NCBI GenBank assembly: GCA_021018995.1
Contig: CM037587.1
Coordinates: 86,673,251 to 86,737,250 of the forward strand
Source: Chloranthus sessilifolius
Lineage: Eukaryota; Streptophyta; Magnoliopsida; Chloranthales; Chloranthaceae
Reading direction: 5' to 3'
Length of the DNA stretch: 64,000 nt
Below are positions 33,917-45,683 of the stretch, piece by piece. A program made the position numbers and the translations under genes. The number at the start of each line of letters is the position of its first letter. Position 1 is the first letter of the stretch. Below the pieces are notes generated by a model, which saw only the letters and a program-made list of their open reading frames with translations, did no database searches and was not told the DNA's origin.

Positions 33917-36030
33917 GCCCACTCTAACTGTTGATATTTTGTTTTGTTTTGTTTCTTTTATGGACATGATTTGTAATTCATGATTCACTTTAGATGCGTG
34001 ATCGCATAACCTTTGTCATGATAAACGAGTTATGTCTTGGGGTGTGTTTACATGTTTTGTGGATATTATTATCGTCTCATTGGTTGTGATAGATAGCTTA
34101 TGACTTAACTTTTGTGGTTGGGAGATGTATTTTCTGAACTTATGATATATTATGTAAGATAATTATTATTAGTTTTATTAATATTTAGAGTTTTGGTTTA
34201 TGGAGATATAGCTATGATATGTGGGTATGTATGAGAATAGCTTTCTTAGCACCATTTTTGATGAATCCGTTGTGGATAAAATCAACTTATGTAATCATAG
34301 CCAAATTTTATAGTGCCTATGGTGGATATGCCGAGTGAGCTTTCACGTATGGTCAATTCTCAAGAATGAAAATTCCTTTAAGAGGTGGATATTGTGATAA
34401 CCCTGGTTAGATGATGTTGAATTTTGATGAGGATACCTAGATGGGATTGTCGAGAGATAGCTGTGGCCCTTGGATTTATTTTGAGACACATGGAATATTT
34501 CAAATTTTGATATTTTAACTTTTGGATGTTTGTAAATCTTTAAAACAGGTACCTTGGACATATGTCCTTTCAAACAATCGTGGCATGATTGCCACTACTC
34601 ACTATTTTTGACGATTGGGGCATAGTTGCCACCAAGTGATGTGATTACATGTGTTGGTTGTGCTTTGTACATTTTCCTATTTTGATATATATGTCATGGT
34701 TCTGATATGGCTTAGTTTAGTTGGGTGTTCTCTATGTTAAAGGTATTGTTGTGTTTTGGTATGTGGGTGTTGTGATTGCCTGGTTGTGTAGGTGATCCTA
34801 TATCATGATTGTTGTGACTGCTTTGTCATGCAATTTTGTCGGTATTCTTTGATCGAACGTAATGCCTTTGGTGGTTCAATTAAAATTTTTAGCATATGGT
34901 GGCAACATGGATGTAAATTAGAATTGTACAGGATGTGTGGATTTGTAACTTGCGCAGGATATGTGGTTTGAATTTATGCAGGATATGTGCATTTGTAACT
35001 TTTGCAGGATATGTGGTTTGAATTTATGCAAGATGTGTTGTTGTGTTTGCGTCCATAGACGTGTTTTACTATGTGTGTAGGTCTCCCATGCGGGGGGAGA
35101 GCCCTTGAGTTCAATTTTTGGGGACGAAAATTTCTAAGATGGGGAGAATGTAATGTCTTAAAAAAAAAAAATTCAGACTTTAAATAATATATCTCGGGAA
35201 GCATGCCCGACTGGTCACTTGTTGGACCAGGTAAACGTTGACTTGTTCGCTTTAAGTTAGATAGGTCATATGAAAAATGTAGAGTATGTACGTTATAAAA
35301 GTTAGTTTGATTGGGTCATATACATCTATCTAGGTGTGTATGCTTTATACCCAAGTCATGAGTGAGTTTTAAGGAATTGGGAGGCTTTAATTCTCATTAC
35401 ATCATGTGTTGGTAGTTGAGAAGCTTAAGAGGAAGTGAATGAGACTTGAACAAGCTTTGAATTATTATATTTAGCACAATTTCATGGTGAATAACTATAT
35501 ATATTTCGCATAACTGATTTAAGGTTCGGAGAATACCCCACCAATGCGGCGTGAGTTTGAGTCAATATAGAATGAAATTTTACTCATTTGAGTAGATTTT
35601 TGGAGGCGTGAGTTTTCAATGGGAGGTGGTATGGATTTTTATGCAGGTATGTATGTAGATGTGTAGGTTATGGATGTGTGTATGTGTGGATGTGAATGTT
35701 ACTCATGGATACGTATATGCACTACAAAAAATAAGGCTATTAGCGGCAGTTTTTTGTTAAGAAAACTGCCGCTATTAGTACTATCGCTACAAAAAACTGC
35801 CGCTATTAATCCTGTCGCAACTAAAAAATGCCTTAATAGTAAGTGCCGCTGAAACCCCTTATTTTTGTAGTGATGTGTGTTCGTGTAGGATGTGAGTATC
35901 AGAACTATTGCTTTGAATGGTCTTCAGATTGAGGTATGGACATCTTCCAATTGGTGTATGATTAGGTTCGATCAACATATTACTACTTACGGCAATTTTC
36001 AAGGACAAAAATTTTATAAGGTGAGAAGAA
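33917..36030 (+). other. TE-B non-coding 3' region with LTR-like remnants
   Basis: No coding sequence is visible. Segment 34555-34640 (CAATCGTGGCATGATTGCCAC) resembles the post-ORF3 region of TE-D (about 56688). Tract-plus-LTR-start signals occur at about 34370-34400 (AAGAGGTGGATATTG|TGATAACCC) and 35125-35160 (GACGAAAATTTCTAAGATGG|...TGTAATGTC). The sequence after the latter, to about 35600, shares GGTGAATAACTATAT and GAATACCCCACC with the TE-D LTR. A tandem repeat of AGGATATGTGG/TTTGAATTTATGCA lies at 34925-35040. This suggests repeated recombination between related elements. Confidence 0.5.
35720..35872. mobile_element. Miniature CACTA-type element (MITE), 153 bp
   Basis: Terminal inverted repeats CACTACAAAAAATAAGG and CCTTATTTTTGTAGTG with a 3-bp target duplication ATG (35717-35719, 35873-35875). 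Interior copies of AACTGCCGCTATTA in both orientations allow extensive folding. It is unrelated in body to the large CACTA copies at 4-22 kb and lies in TE-B. Confidence 0.85.
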
Positions 36031-36419
36031 TGTAACATCCCAAAAATTTGGCCCTTTGAACAATACGTCTTGATGTGTGTGCCCGACGGGTCGTACGTCT
36101 AATAGGATAAAATAATAAAATATTAGTATGAGTTCAGTTAACTTGTGGTGGTTAAGAAAGAAGAGATCTAAAGAATGATAAGTGATCAGTTGATGTGATG
36201 ACATATATCGAGGTACGACGTATCAACTTAACACCAAGCCTAAATCTTTGGATAAGATTTAGAACACACAGCTGATGTGTGTGCACTCCACACCGAATTA
36301 AGGACCTTTTAGTGTGATATAAAACACTTTGCTTATGTATATAGTTTCTGCATCGTAACGAAACAAGGGATAAGTGAATGAGAACTAAAACCCAAAGGGT
36401 GTGTGTGTGTTTTGTAAGG
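36031..36419 (+). repeat. TE-B 3' LTR, first 389 bp only
   Basis: It starts TGTAACATCCC directly after the AAGGTGAGAAGAA tract and matches 29492-29880. It is cut at TTTTGTAAGG by the start of the TE-C LTR. The remaining 2.5 kb is not found in the window. Confidence 0.8.
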
Positions 36420-36659
36420 TGTTAAGACCTGAAGTACCACTTTTCACCCCTTAACTTAATCTCTGTTAGCCCTTTGTCATTTAATAAATGTGTGTTAAGC
36501 CCATTTTGCAGGTAATAAGCAGCAGCTGAAGATAAGGCCCTAATCACGCCAAGAAGCTTACTTGTGCCCCAGAAGTTCCTTAGGAGAAAGGAGGTTGGAC
36601 CCAGACAGAGAATTGGCTGCAGCATAGGCACAGCACAGCAGCAACAAGTCAAGAAGTGA

Positions 36660-37170
36660 GCCTCGCGCAAATGTCGCAGGGTTCAATTGAATCAAAAAGA
36701 ATGCTTCGCGTAGTTGTCGCGGGTTTCTGAAGACAACACACTAACTAGTCGCTCTATTCTCCCGTTGTTCTCACGCAGATTGATGACAGAAGGGAGTAAA
36801 AAGCATACTGCGTGCAATTCGCGCGAGGCTTAGTCATAAGTTCTTGCGCAGCTCAAGGAAGGAGCCTTTAATCTTCGCGTGATTCACTAAGGAGAGAGAG
36901 CTCCTGGCATTCTCAAGCATCGTGCAGCTGGCTCTGATTTCGTGGAATCGTCCAGCGATCCAGAGGCCTATGCACATTGCTTCTTCACGAGGATCTCTAT
37001 GAGATTCACCAAGGAACGAACCGTGCACACAATTCTCGTGCCATTCAAATGGAAAGTGCAATCCCGCGACGACCAGAGCAATCCCACGATGACCAAACCA
37101 TCTATCCCGCGACGGCAAGAGCCTCAAGTCAATTCAATCCCACGACGCCAACTCTATCATGCAATAAGAC
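36660..37170 (+). repeat. TE-C LTR CpG-rich motif array
   Basis: Dispersed copies of a TCGCGCGA-like motif (CCTCGCGCAAATG, CTTCGCGTAG, TTCGCGCGAGG, CTTCGCGTGATTC, CCCGCGACG). The array lies upstream of the TATA box at 37381. Similar words recur in the array before this element's ORF3 (45080-45300). Confidence 0.6.
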
Positions 37171-37380
37171 CTAGAAATCCTTGCTACCTAGCGAGGTTCA
37201 GGATCTTAACTTCTCCCCACTTCTGTAGGGGCAATCTGGGAACTTTCAGCAACTAGGGCACGCATTCTAATGCTCCAATCTCCATGCACACGCCCTGAGG
37301 CATCCAAGGAACAGCAATGGACCATGTTTGCATCGTTAAAATTAGGGTTTTCCTAACCCTAATGCCCACACAACTGACTG

Positions 37381-37391
37381 CTATATAAGCC
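37381..37391 (+). promoter_or_regulatory. TE-C LTR TATA box
   Basis: CTATATAAGCC lies in a clear promoter context downstream of the CpG-rich motif array. Confidence 0.6.
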
Positions 37392-38856
37392 TAAGCCTAG
37401 TTTAGTTTTAAGGAGTTCTGTATTCCTTCTTCTTGAATCGACTGTATAGTTCTAATAGGCTAAGGTTAGGGTTTATGCAGCTTCTTTTTTCTTTTTTCCT
37501 TCTCTCCATAGTCCAGCACTTGCTGGCTATGCCTTTGTATGTTTATTTGGAACAGTTTTAATGGTGTTTTATAATAGGATATTATACTTATATGGGATTA
37601 GTGTTTTGAGAGTTGTTCTGTACAAGGCTGCTGCCTTGAGATCCTCCATTGCTTGGTTGTATTGTAAGCAATGGAGGATTATTTTTAAGGAATTATTTAG
37701 ACCCAAGTGACCTGTGTGTCCAGGTTAGGCATATTGCAGGCCTATGCCCCATCGTAGGATCCACTAGATCTGAATCTCCATGGGAGCTTGAGCTGGTAGC
37801 CTTGTGAACATGGTGGTGGCAGCAATTTTCTTGTTCTGTCTCAGACCACTATGAGGAGGATAGCCTCTGTGGATAATCTGTGGCCATTCAAGTGGATAGG
37901 TTATAGCCCTAGGGTGAGGCCAATCCACAGATCTAAGACAGATTCTTCTTCTCTGCACTTGTGCTTGTACCCCTGTGAGAGATTGTGCAGAGTCAGACTC
38001 CCCTATATTTATATAGACCCACCATCAGATGGCAGATCTGATCCGGCTGTAGAGATTGTAGGCTTGTGACTGGATCACTGCTGTCTTTCTAAAACAGTGA
38101 ACAGCTAGACCTAAAGCTAGTACTCAAACTCTTGCTGGTTCTGTGTATCCAGGCTAGTACACATTGTAGGCCTAGCCCCACACACAGAACTTTAGAAGTT
38201 GAGGTTCCAATAGATTCTTGAGCTGGTAGCCTGGAAGAAGTAGTGCCTACAATGATAAACTTGTTCTGACCCATCTCTGGACTGTGGTTCCCCCATTGGA
38301 TAGTCTGTGACCATTTAAGTGGATAGATTATAGCCATAAGGGATTGGATCATGGCACAGGGGTGAGTTGGATCCTTTCTCCTCTTTGGTGATAATGTAGC
38401 CATTGGACAGAATTTCTATAGGAGCAGATCTGAGTCTGAGTTATAAAATCCATCAGATCTGTACCTAATAGCTTACTTCTCACCATTTTTATATTTATTT
38501 TCTCACACTCCATCATTCTTCTCAACCATTTCTGTAGTTTAGGCATTAGGTTACCTTAGGATTTAAACATTAGTGACCTTAAATCTCCTTCCATTTAGGA
38601 TTGCCAGATCTGTAGTCAGATCTAGAGGGCCTATTAAAGATAGCTCCCTTGGAGCTTTAGATCAATTTTCCCTATGGGACAAACTCTTACTTATTAAAAC
38701 TTGCTACAACAGGCCCTGTATCTTGCAGGTCTGTGTATTTTTAAACTTGTTGCTCTGTAATTTTCAATCCATCTTTGATTTATTTTCACTAATACATTCT
38801 TATCACTGTTTCCAATAAAGTTAGCAGCAAGCATCTAAAATATCCCAACAAGTTTT

Positions 38857-38871
38857 TGGCGTCGTTACCGG
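38857..38871 (+). other. TE-C primer-binding site (tRNA-Asp type)
   Basis: TGGCGTCGTTACCGG differs at two positions from TGGCGCCGTTGCCGG, the complement of the 3' end of plant tRNA-Asp(GUC). This is the usual primer for Athila elements. Confidence 0.8.
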
Positions 38872-39144
38872 TGAACTCTTGATCTATTAGTAGACCCTAG
38901 ATTTTTATATTTTTTTTATTCTTTGGTAGTTGTGCTTGTGAATAATTGATACTGCTGACTTACATTTAGAATATTTCTTGCAGATCTGGATAGTAGCAGA
39001 GAGGAAAGTTGAACTGCACTTGGAGTCTAGCTACCTCTGTTTGCACTTCTCTAACCATCAAAAAAAAAAAAAAACTTAGTCTATTTCTCCTTTGAAAATT
39101 CCATAGCAGTTGATTAGGATAGTTGTAATTTTGTTGATTGCAAT
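38872..39144 (+). other. TE-C untranslated leader
   Basis: Non-coding sequence between PBS and gag, with an A run at 39060-39074. Nothing further is seen. Confidence 0.5.
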
Positions 39145-40920
39145 GTGTCTGCAAGTAGTCTTCCCTGTTGTTGGTATGTGTGCATGTTAGGAAGGAGATC
39201 CCTCAGTCCCACATTAGAGCCTCCTAACCCTGAGATAGAAAGGGGCAGAAGACCAAGAAGGCCCAGACACACCATAGTTGAGCTCCTTACTGAAACTGAG
39301 ACAGCAGTCATGGGTGAAGAGCAACCAAGAACATTGAAGGAATTGAATGCTCCATTATAATTTCCCATTCAGCATTCAATTCCCAGATGTTTAGGGAAAC
39401 TATGAGATTAAAACCTCAATCATCCAAATGCTTCCCTCTTTCCATGGGCTCAGCAAGGAAGACCCCTACAAACACATTGACCAATTTTTGGCCCTGTGCA
39501 CAACATTCTCCATTACTGGTTTGGGACCAGAAGCCACCAGATTAAGGCTCTTTCCTTTCTCCCTAAAGGACAGGGCCAACACCTGATTAGCTACTCTCCC
39601 AAACAACAGCATCACTTCTTGGAAAGGCCTCCAGACAAGAATTTTGATCAAATTCTTCCCAGAGATAAAAACCAGCCAGTTGAGGAAAGCAATACTTGCT
39701 TTTACCCAATCCCCAACTGAGGATTTTAATCAAGCATGGGGCAGATTCAAGGAGATGCTCAAACAATGTCCCCACCACAAGATCCCTGACTGGTAGCTTG
39801 TCCAGAGCTTCTATAATGGGATTGATGAAAAAAGCAGAGACATGGTAGATGCCTCTTGTGGTGGAACTTACATGCACAAAATAGCTGATGAGGCGTAGGA
39901 CTTGTTCGAGGTCATCAGTGAAAATGCTTTCCAAAAGATGTCCTTGTCAAGAACTGTTCAAGAGCCTTCTTCTAAAATGGGACTAGTTGAAACCTCCAGA
40001 GGAAAGATGTATGAAGTAACTGGGAATAATGACCTGAAAATACAGATGACCAATCTTTCTGATAAGTTTGATAAACTCTTAACTGTGGTGCAACCCAAAT
40101 TGGTTGCACAGGTGATGGAGGCATGTTTGATATGCCAATTTCCACAACACACAGTGGAAGAGTGCCCATCTGTAGGGCAGTATCCTGAGTATGTGATGGA
40201 ACAAGATGCTGCTGCCCAATCATTTGGCCAGCAACAATCTGTTGGCTACAACAAACAACCATTTAGATACCGGCACCAAAATGTTGGTTACCAGTGGAGA
40301 GACCACCCAAATTTGAGGTGGAGACAAGACAATTACATGCAACCACAACAGATGTTGGCCTTACCTCAAAGGCCACAGCAGCAGTTTAACAAGGGATATG
40401 CCCCAAGGTCAAATTTTCAGCATCAACAACTGCCCCAGTAGCAAAATCAGTTGGTAGTTCCCCCACCTCAACCCCGAAATGCTTCTTTCGAGGATCAGGT
40501 TTTGACCTCATTGCAAAGACTTGGAATCTTGACTCAGACTGTGACTTCTCATAGTCAAAGCATAAAGAAAATAGAAGAGCAGCTAGGCCAAATATCCAAT
40601 GCCTTGGCCAAAAGAGAAGAGGGCAAGTTACCAAGCCAGCCAGTGGCCAACCCTAAGGGCCAATATTCGATTGGAGAAGGTTCCTCAAGTTTTAAAGGAG
40701 CTAATGCCATCACAACCCTAAGGTCTGGCAGGCTGGTGGACAACTAGGTTGGGAAGGAACAAGGAGAGGTCATTTCCAAAGAACTTTCGAATGAAAGTGA
40801 AAAAGAATTTGTTAGAGCACAGAGCCAAGAGTTGCCTGCTACCCTGCAACAAGAGAAAAATAAAGAGGTTGTAGTTGAGGCTCAGTAGGAAATAAAAGAT
40901 GAAAAAAGAAAAAAATAAAA
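39145..40920 (+). pseudogene. TE-C gag
   Basis: The first frame holds LSPTLEPPNPEIERGRRPRR and MGEEQPRTLKELN. After frame changes the Retrotrans_gag core follows at about 39400-39900 (FHGLSKEDPYKHI, LFPFSLKDRA, ILIKFFPEIK, SFYNGIDEKSRDMVDA), with the remainder at 39902-40441 (a partial zinc-finger-like CLICQFPQHTVEECPS) and a Gln-rich tail. Stops occur at about 39358, 39416, 39897, 40438 and 40745. The protein would form the particle; this copy is dead. The gag layout is typical of Athila. Confidence 0.78.
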
Positions 40921-41064
40921 GTTTAGTCATAGGCTTGCAGCTGAGAAACCAGCAGTACCTCAGTTGCTATTTCCTCAAGCTCTGAGTGGCTCTGCCCCTT
41001 TTGATAAGGGGAATGCACAGATAGAGGAAATGATGGAGACCTTTAAGTAGATAAAAATCAGTTT

Positions 41065-41620
41065 TCTCCTGCTTGATGTAATTAAACAGGTTCCAGCCTA
41101 TGCCAAATTTTTGAAAGACCTTTGTACCCAGAAAAGGAAAGCTAGAGGTTATTTGTCTAAAAAGGTCTTCACAACTGATACAGTTAATTTTGTATTAAAC
41201 ATAACAATGCCAGAGAAGTTGCAAGACCCAGGGATACCCACTATTCCCTGCATAATTGGAGACCACACAATTGGAAGGGCCCTTCTAGACCTTGGAGCCA
41301 GTGTAATCCTGCTGCCATATAGTGTGTATTAGCAGCTAGGTTTGGGGGAGCTAAAACCCACCCCCATTGTGCTGCTAATGGCTGATAGGTCTGAAAGGAG
41401 ACCTATGGGAGTGGTTGAGGATGTCTTAGTAAGGGTGGACAAGTTCTACTCTACAGACTTCTTGGTTTTGGACATGGGCTGCAACAAGAGTACAACCCCT
41501 ATACCTATTATTTTGGGCAGGCCATTTTTGGCCACTGCCAATACATGCATTCAATGCAGGTCAGGGATCATGGAGGTAATTTTCGGACATATGAAGGTTG
41601 CACTTAATATATAATAGTGC
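41065..41620 (+). pseudogene. TE-C aspartic protease region
   Basis: QVPAYAKFLKDLC and TMPEKLQDPGIPTIPC precede ALLDLGASVILLP, the DLGAS-type active site normal for Athila proteases (most others have DSGA/DTGA). IILGRPFLATAN follows. Stops at about 41048, 41330 and 41612 break the frame. Confidence 0.78.
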
Positions 41621-41650
41621 AAAGTACTAGAGGAAGTTGTTGAAGAAGAA

Positions 41651-42652
41651 TTGCCCACTCTGCTGGAGTGGGACAATATTGCCACAAGTTTAATTAAAGT
41701 TTGGGACATGGTAGAGGAAGATAGCCCAACTGTTATGACAGAAGACATGACCACATTAAAGTCTTCTATGGGCTTAGTGCAGAATTCTTTTTGGAAACCT
41801 ACATTGTTGCCTCTTCCTCAAACCAACAAAGCACCAATCTTGCCATCCACCCAACAAGCCCCTGATCTGGATCTCAAGAAGCTTTCAGAAATATTGAAAT
41901 ATGCCTTCCTTGAAAAAGGTGAAAAACTTCATGTAATTATCTCCTCCTCTCTTACCAATGAGCAAGAGGAAGAATTACTAACAGTCTTGAGGAAGCACAA
42001 AAAGGTAATTGGCTGGACCATTGCGGATCTAGGAGGGATAGATGCATCAATCTGTATGCACAGGATCCATTTAGAGGAGGGCTCAGCACCCTCCAGGGAA
42101 ATGCAGAGGAAATTGAATCCTCACATGCAGCAAGTGGTCCTCAATGAGATCATTAAATTGCTAGATGCTGTTATAATTTACCTCATTTCTGATTCTGAAT
42201 GGGTGGCACCTATCCAAGTGGTGCCCAAGAAATCTGGCATAACAGTTGTTACAACTGAGTCTAGAGAGTTGAGACCAGCCAAGGAGACCACTGGCTGGAG
42301 GGTTTGCATAGATTATCGGAAGCTCAACTCTAGAACCAGAAAAGACCACTTTCCTCTCTCCTTCATTGATCAAATTCTGGATAAGTTGGCTGGAAAAGCT
42401 TTTTACTGTTTTCTTGATGGGTACTTAGGGTACAACCAGATCCCTGTGCACCCTCATGACCAAGAGAAAACTATATTTACTTGCCCTTTTGGCACCTTTG
42501 CTTACCGAAGGATGCCTTTTGGGCTGTGTAATGCCACAACCACCTTTCAGAGGTGTATGTATGCCATATTCTCTTATATGATTGACAAATTCTTAGAAAT
42601 TTTTATGGATGATTTTTCTGTATATGGGGACAGTTTTGAGCAATGTCTGTAA
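41651..42652 (+). pseudogene. TE-C reverse transcriptase
   Basis: 333 codons are open. Motifs in order: GWTIADLGGID, VQVVPKKSG-like (IQVVPKKSG), RVCIDYRKLNSRTRKDHFPL, FYCFLDGYLGYNQI, FGTFAYRRMPFGLCNA and FMDDFSVYG (the catalytic YxDD-type box). It ends at a TAA at 42650 before the RT connection domain. RT copies element RNA to DNA primed by the tRNA. In spite of age the catalytic Asp pair is retained. Confidence 0.85.
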
Positions 42653-42667
42653 CACCTCCACCTGGTC

Positions 42668-43729
42668 TTGCAAAGATGTGAGGAGACCAATCTGGTCTTA
42701 AGTTGGGAAAAGAGTCACTTCATGGTAACACAAGGTATTGTGTTGGGCCATGTAGTCTCTAGAGAAGGGATTGAGGTAGATAAGGCCAAAGTTGATCTCA
42801 TTACAAATTTATCCCCTCCAAGAACAGTCAAACAAATCAGATCTTTCCTTAGACATGTAGGATTCTACAGGAGATTCATTAAAGACTTCAGCAAAATTGC
42901 TAAACCATTTTGCCACCTGCTCTACCAGGATGTGCCCTTTGATTTTTCTGCTAAATGTCTTAGGGCTTTTGAAACTTTGAAGATATGCCTCACCTCTGCC
43001 CTAGTACTCCAAACACCTGACTTTGCACTCCCCTTTGAGCTGATGTGTGATGCATCCGACTTGGCAATAGGTGCTGTTTTGGGCCAAAGGAAAGATAAGC
43101 TGCTAGTGGTCATTGTCTATCTCAGCAAATCACTTGCTGAAGCTCAGCTAAATTACACCACAACTGAGAAAGAGCTTCTGGCAGTGGTTTTTATTGTTGA
43201 CAAATTTAGACCTTACTTACTTAGGTCTAAAACTGTCATCTTCACAGACCACTCAGCATTGAAATACCTATTGTCCAAGAAAGATGCTAAGTCCAGGCTG
43301 ATTAGATGGATACTCCTGTTGCAGGAGTTTGACATTGAAATCAAGGATAAAAAGGGTGTGGAAAATGTGGTGGCTGACCACTTGTCCCAAATTGTATTGG
43401 AAAAATGTGTTGATGACCTTGCAAATGATGTTTTCCCGAATGAGCAATTGTTTGTCATCCAATCCTTGGTTCCTTGGTATGCACACATTGTAAATTATTT
43501 AGTTATAGGCAAGATTCCTGCCCATTGGACCAAAATGGACAAAGACCTGTTTTTCTCACAGCTCAAATTCTTTTTCTGGGAGGAACCTTGCTTATACAAG
43601 TATTGTGCAGACCAAATCATCAGAAAATATATTCCAGAAAGTGATGTCCCCAGTATTCTGGCCATGTGCCATGAAAATGCCTGTGGAGGCCACTTTAGTG
43701 GAAGAAAAATAGCTTACAAGATCTTGTAA
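42668..43729 (+). pseudogene. TE-C RT thumb, RNase H and integrase N-terminus
   Basis: 353 codons follow the RT stop in the same gene. Motifs are VLGHVVSREGIEVD, IRSFLRHVGFYRRFIKDFS, the RNase H residues in MCDASDLAIGAVLGQ (Asp), TEKELLAVVF (Glu) and FTDHSALKYL (Asp), then ENVVADHLSQI and the first integrase His residues in CHENACGGHFSGRK. It stops at 43728 inside the zinc-binding domain. All RNase H acidic residues I could check are kept. Confidence 0.85.
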
Positions 43730-44764
43730 TGTGGGTTCTATTGGCCTTCTTTATTCAGAGATGCCAATACACACTGCAGAACATGTGAGAGATGTCAGAA
43801 ATTAGGAGGGTTGTCCAAAAAAAACTCAATGCCTTTACAACCCATCCTTGTTGTGGAACTGTTTGATGTCTGGGGTATTGACTTTATGGGCCCCTTTCCT
43901 CCTTCAAATGGTTATCATATCCTAGTGGCAGTGGATTATGTTTCAAAATGGGTAGAAGCTATTACCACAAGAACCAATGATAATCAGGTTATCCTCAAGT
44001 TTATAAAGCAGAATATCTTCTCAAGATTTAGCACCCCTAGAGCCATTATCAGTGATGAGGGTAGCCATTTCTATAATAAAAATTTCGAGAACTTGCTCAA
44101 GAAATATTCTGTCACCCATAGGATTGCTACTCCCTACCACCCACAAACCAGTGGGCAAGTTGAAATTTCAAATAGGGAGATCAAGCACATCCTTGAGAAG
44201 ACAGTGAGGACTGACAGAAAGGACTGGGTTGATAAGCTTAATGATGCATTATGGGCTTATAGGACTGCCTATAAGACTCCCATTGGGATGTCCCCATTTA
44301 GACTGGTTTATGGCAAGGCTTGCCATCTCCCAGTTGAGTTAGAACGCGGGGCCTATTGGGCCATAAAAAATTTAAATCTAGGCCTAACTTCTGTTGGTCA
44401 TCACAGGTTGCTGCAGCTGTCATAACTGGAAGAGCTGAGGACGGATGCATATGCCAATGCCCGGATCTACAAGGAAAGGTCCAAAGCTTTCTTTGACAAG
44501 GGTTTGTTAAGAAAGAGCTTCATGACTGGTGATAAGGTTTGGTTGTTTAACTCCAAACTTAAATTTTTTCCTGGCAAACTGAAATCCAGATGAGAAGGTC
44601 CTTATATTGTCATGAATGTTTCCCCATCTGGTGCTATGGAAATCAAGGATCCCAAGTCTGGGAAAACCTTGAAGGTGAATGGTCAGAGGCTTAAGCCTTG
44701 CTTAGAAAAACCTGTTGAACCTATGGACACCATTCACTTTCAAGGGAACCCTTCATTAAACTGA
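43730..44764 (+). pseudogene. TE-C integrase core and C-terminus
   Basis: The zinc site is completed by [11 protein letters not shown]. The DDE core shows [22 protein letters not shown] and [15 protein letters not shown]. The C-terminus has [28 protein letters not shown] and an SH3-like end, VNGQRLKPCLE. Stops occur at about 44423 and 44592. No chromodomain is present, as expected for Athila. The integrase would insert element DNA; the frame is broken. Confidence 0.85.
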
Positions 44765-45049
44765 TCCACAGGTGTGTCAATAGTGTATCATATGTACTTT
44801 GGTTTTGTTAGATTTGTATTGCTTTCTTTTGTTCAAATTTTAGAGGAAATTTTAGTGGCCTGATTTCTTGTTATGCTTGGTTTGATGATTACTGCTCTTG
44901 ACTTAATGGTTTTTGCTTGAATGAATGATGTTGGATGATGAATTTTGCTGTCTATGCTTGAAAGTTTGATTTTAATGTGTCTGGGGGTATCCCTGGTAGT
45001 GATTCATGCCTAGGATCCAGCCACAGCACAAATGGAAATGGCAGAATGA

Positions 45050-45330
45050 AGAGCGCATGCTCTCTGTTTAATACTTTGCTGTCGCGGGGTCCAAAATGGT
45101 ACCTGGGAGACTCTCGTGCAATCCAAATGGAGCCCTTCAATAGCTGTCGCGAGATTCAAAGTACATCTAGGAACCTCTCGCGCAAGTAAAATAGAATCCT
45201 TCACTAGCTCTCGTGCGATCCAAGGAGGCCTAGGAGCCTCTCGCGTGATCCAAAGTGAACCCTAGGAGCTTGTCACGCGATCCAAAGTAAACCCTAGGAG
45301 CCTCTCACCCAATCCAAGGGATGATTACAC
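45050..45330 (+). repeat. TE-C pre-ORF3 motif array
   Basis: About seven units of roughly 33-37 bp built on CTCTCGCG(T/C)GATCCAAA and CCCTAGGAGCC: CTCTCGTGCAATCC, GTCGCGAGATTC, CTCTCGCGCAAG, CTCTCGTGCGATCC, CTCTCGCGTGATCC, GTCACGCGATCC, CTCTCACCCAATCC. Words are shared with the CpG-rich array of the TE-C LTR. A TATA-like AGTATTTTAACC lies at about 45397, with ORF3 beginning at 45684. Confidence 0.65.
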
Positions 45331-45683
45331 CGTCGCTAGGTTTCATTTCCCATCCCGCGACAGGATATGTTCCAAAGCGCGCCAAGCGTAGCGACAAGTA
45401 TTTTAACCCTGCACTTGTCTCCTTTTCCAGTACTCTCTTCCTTCTTCATCTAAAGAAACCCTACCTTTCGGCGCTCTTCTACCTCTCTACTCCAGTGTCC
45501 ATTCTACAACCCATCATTCACACCAGGATCCTACAGATTTGTTCCTCACGTCATCCCCATCAGTTGCCCTCTGCTCAGAGACCTTGTGGTGCACTATGCG
45601 TCAGATCGAACCAAATCCTACGATTTTAGGGTAAGCACTCAAAGCTCAGTCCCCCTTTCTCATATTTAAAAGTAGAGTTTGTA

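Larger units (their letters stand above)
29492..36419 (+). mobile_element. TE-B: gag-only chromovirus derivative inserted in TE-A
   Basis: It has a full 5' LTR, a Met-type PBS, gag with zinc knuckles, then about 2 kb of non-coding DNA without any pol, a polypurine-like tract (ending AAGGTGAGAAGAA) and a 3' LTR cut after 389 bp by TE-C. Loss of pol makes it non-autonomous. It interrupts the TE-A integrase codons (reading VIRRDV across the border on the minus strand), so it is younger than TE-A. Confidence 0.78.
36420..38850 (+). repeat. TE-C 5' LTR (2431 bp)
   Basis: It runs from TGTTAAGACC to ATCCCAACA. Its first part (36660-37170) is rich in CTCGCG / GCGCGAGG / TCGCGGG words; a TATA box, CTATATAAGCC, follows at 37381. 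The U5 side has a long direct duplication (about 37735-37990 and 38155-38400; shared words GAGCTGGTAGCCT and AAGTGGATAG). No partner LTR is present. Confidence 0.8.

Noticed and set aside
39587..39934. Minus-strand frame of 115 codons
   Set aside because: It is antisense to the TE-C gag core, which has recognisable motifs on the plus strand.
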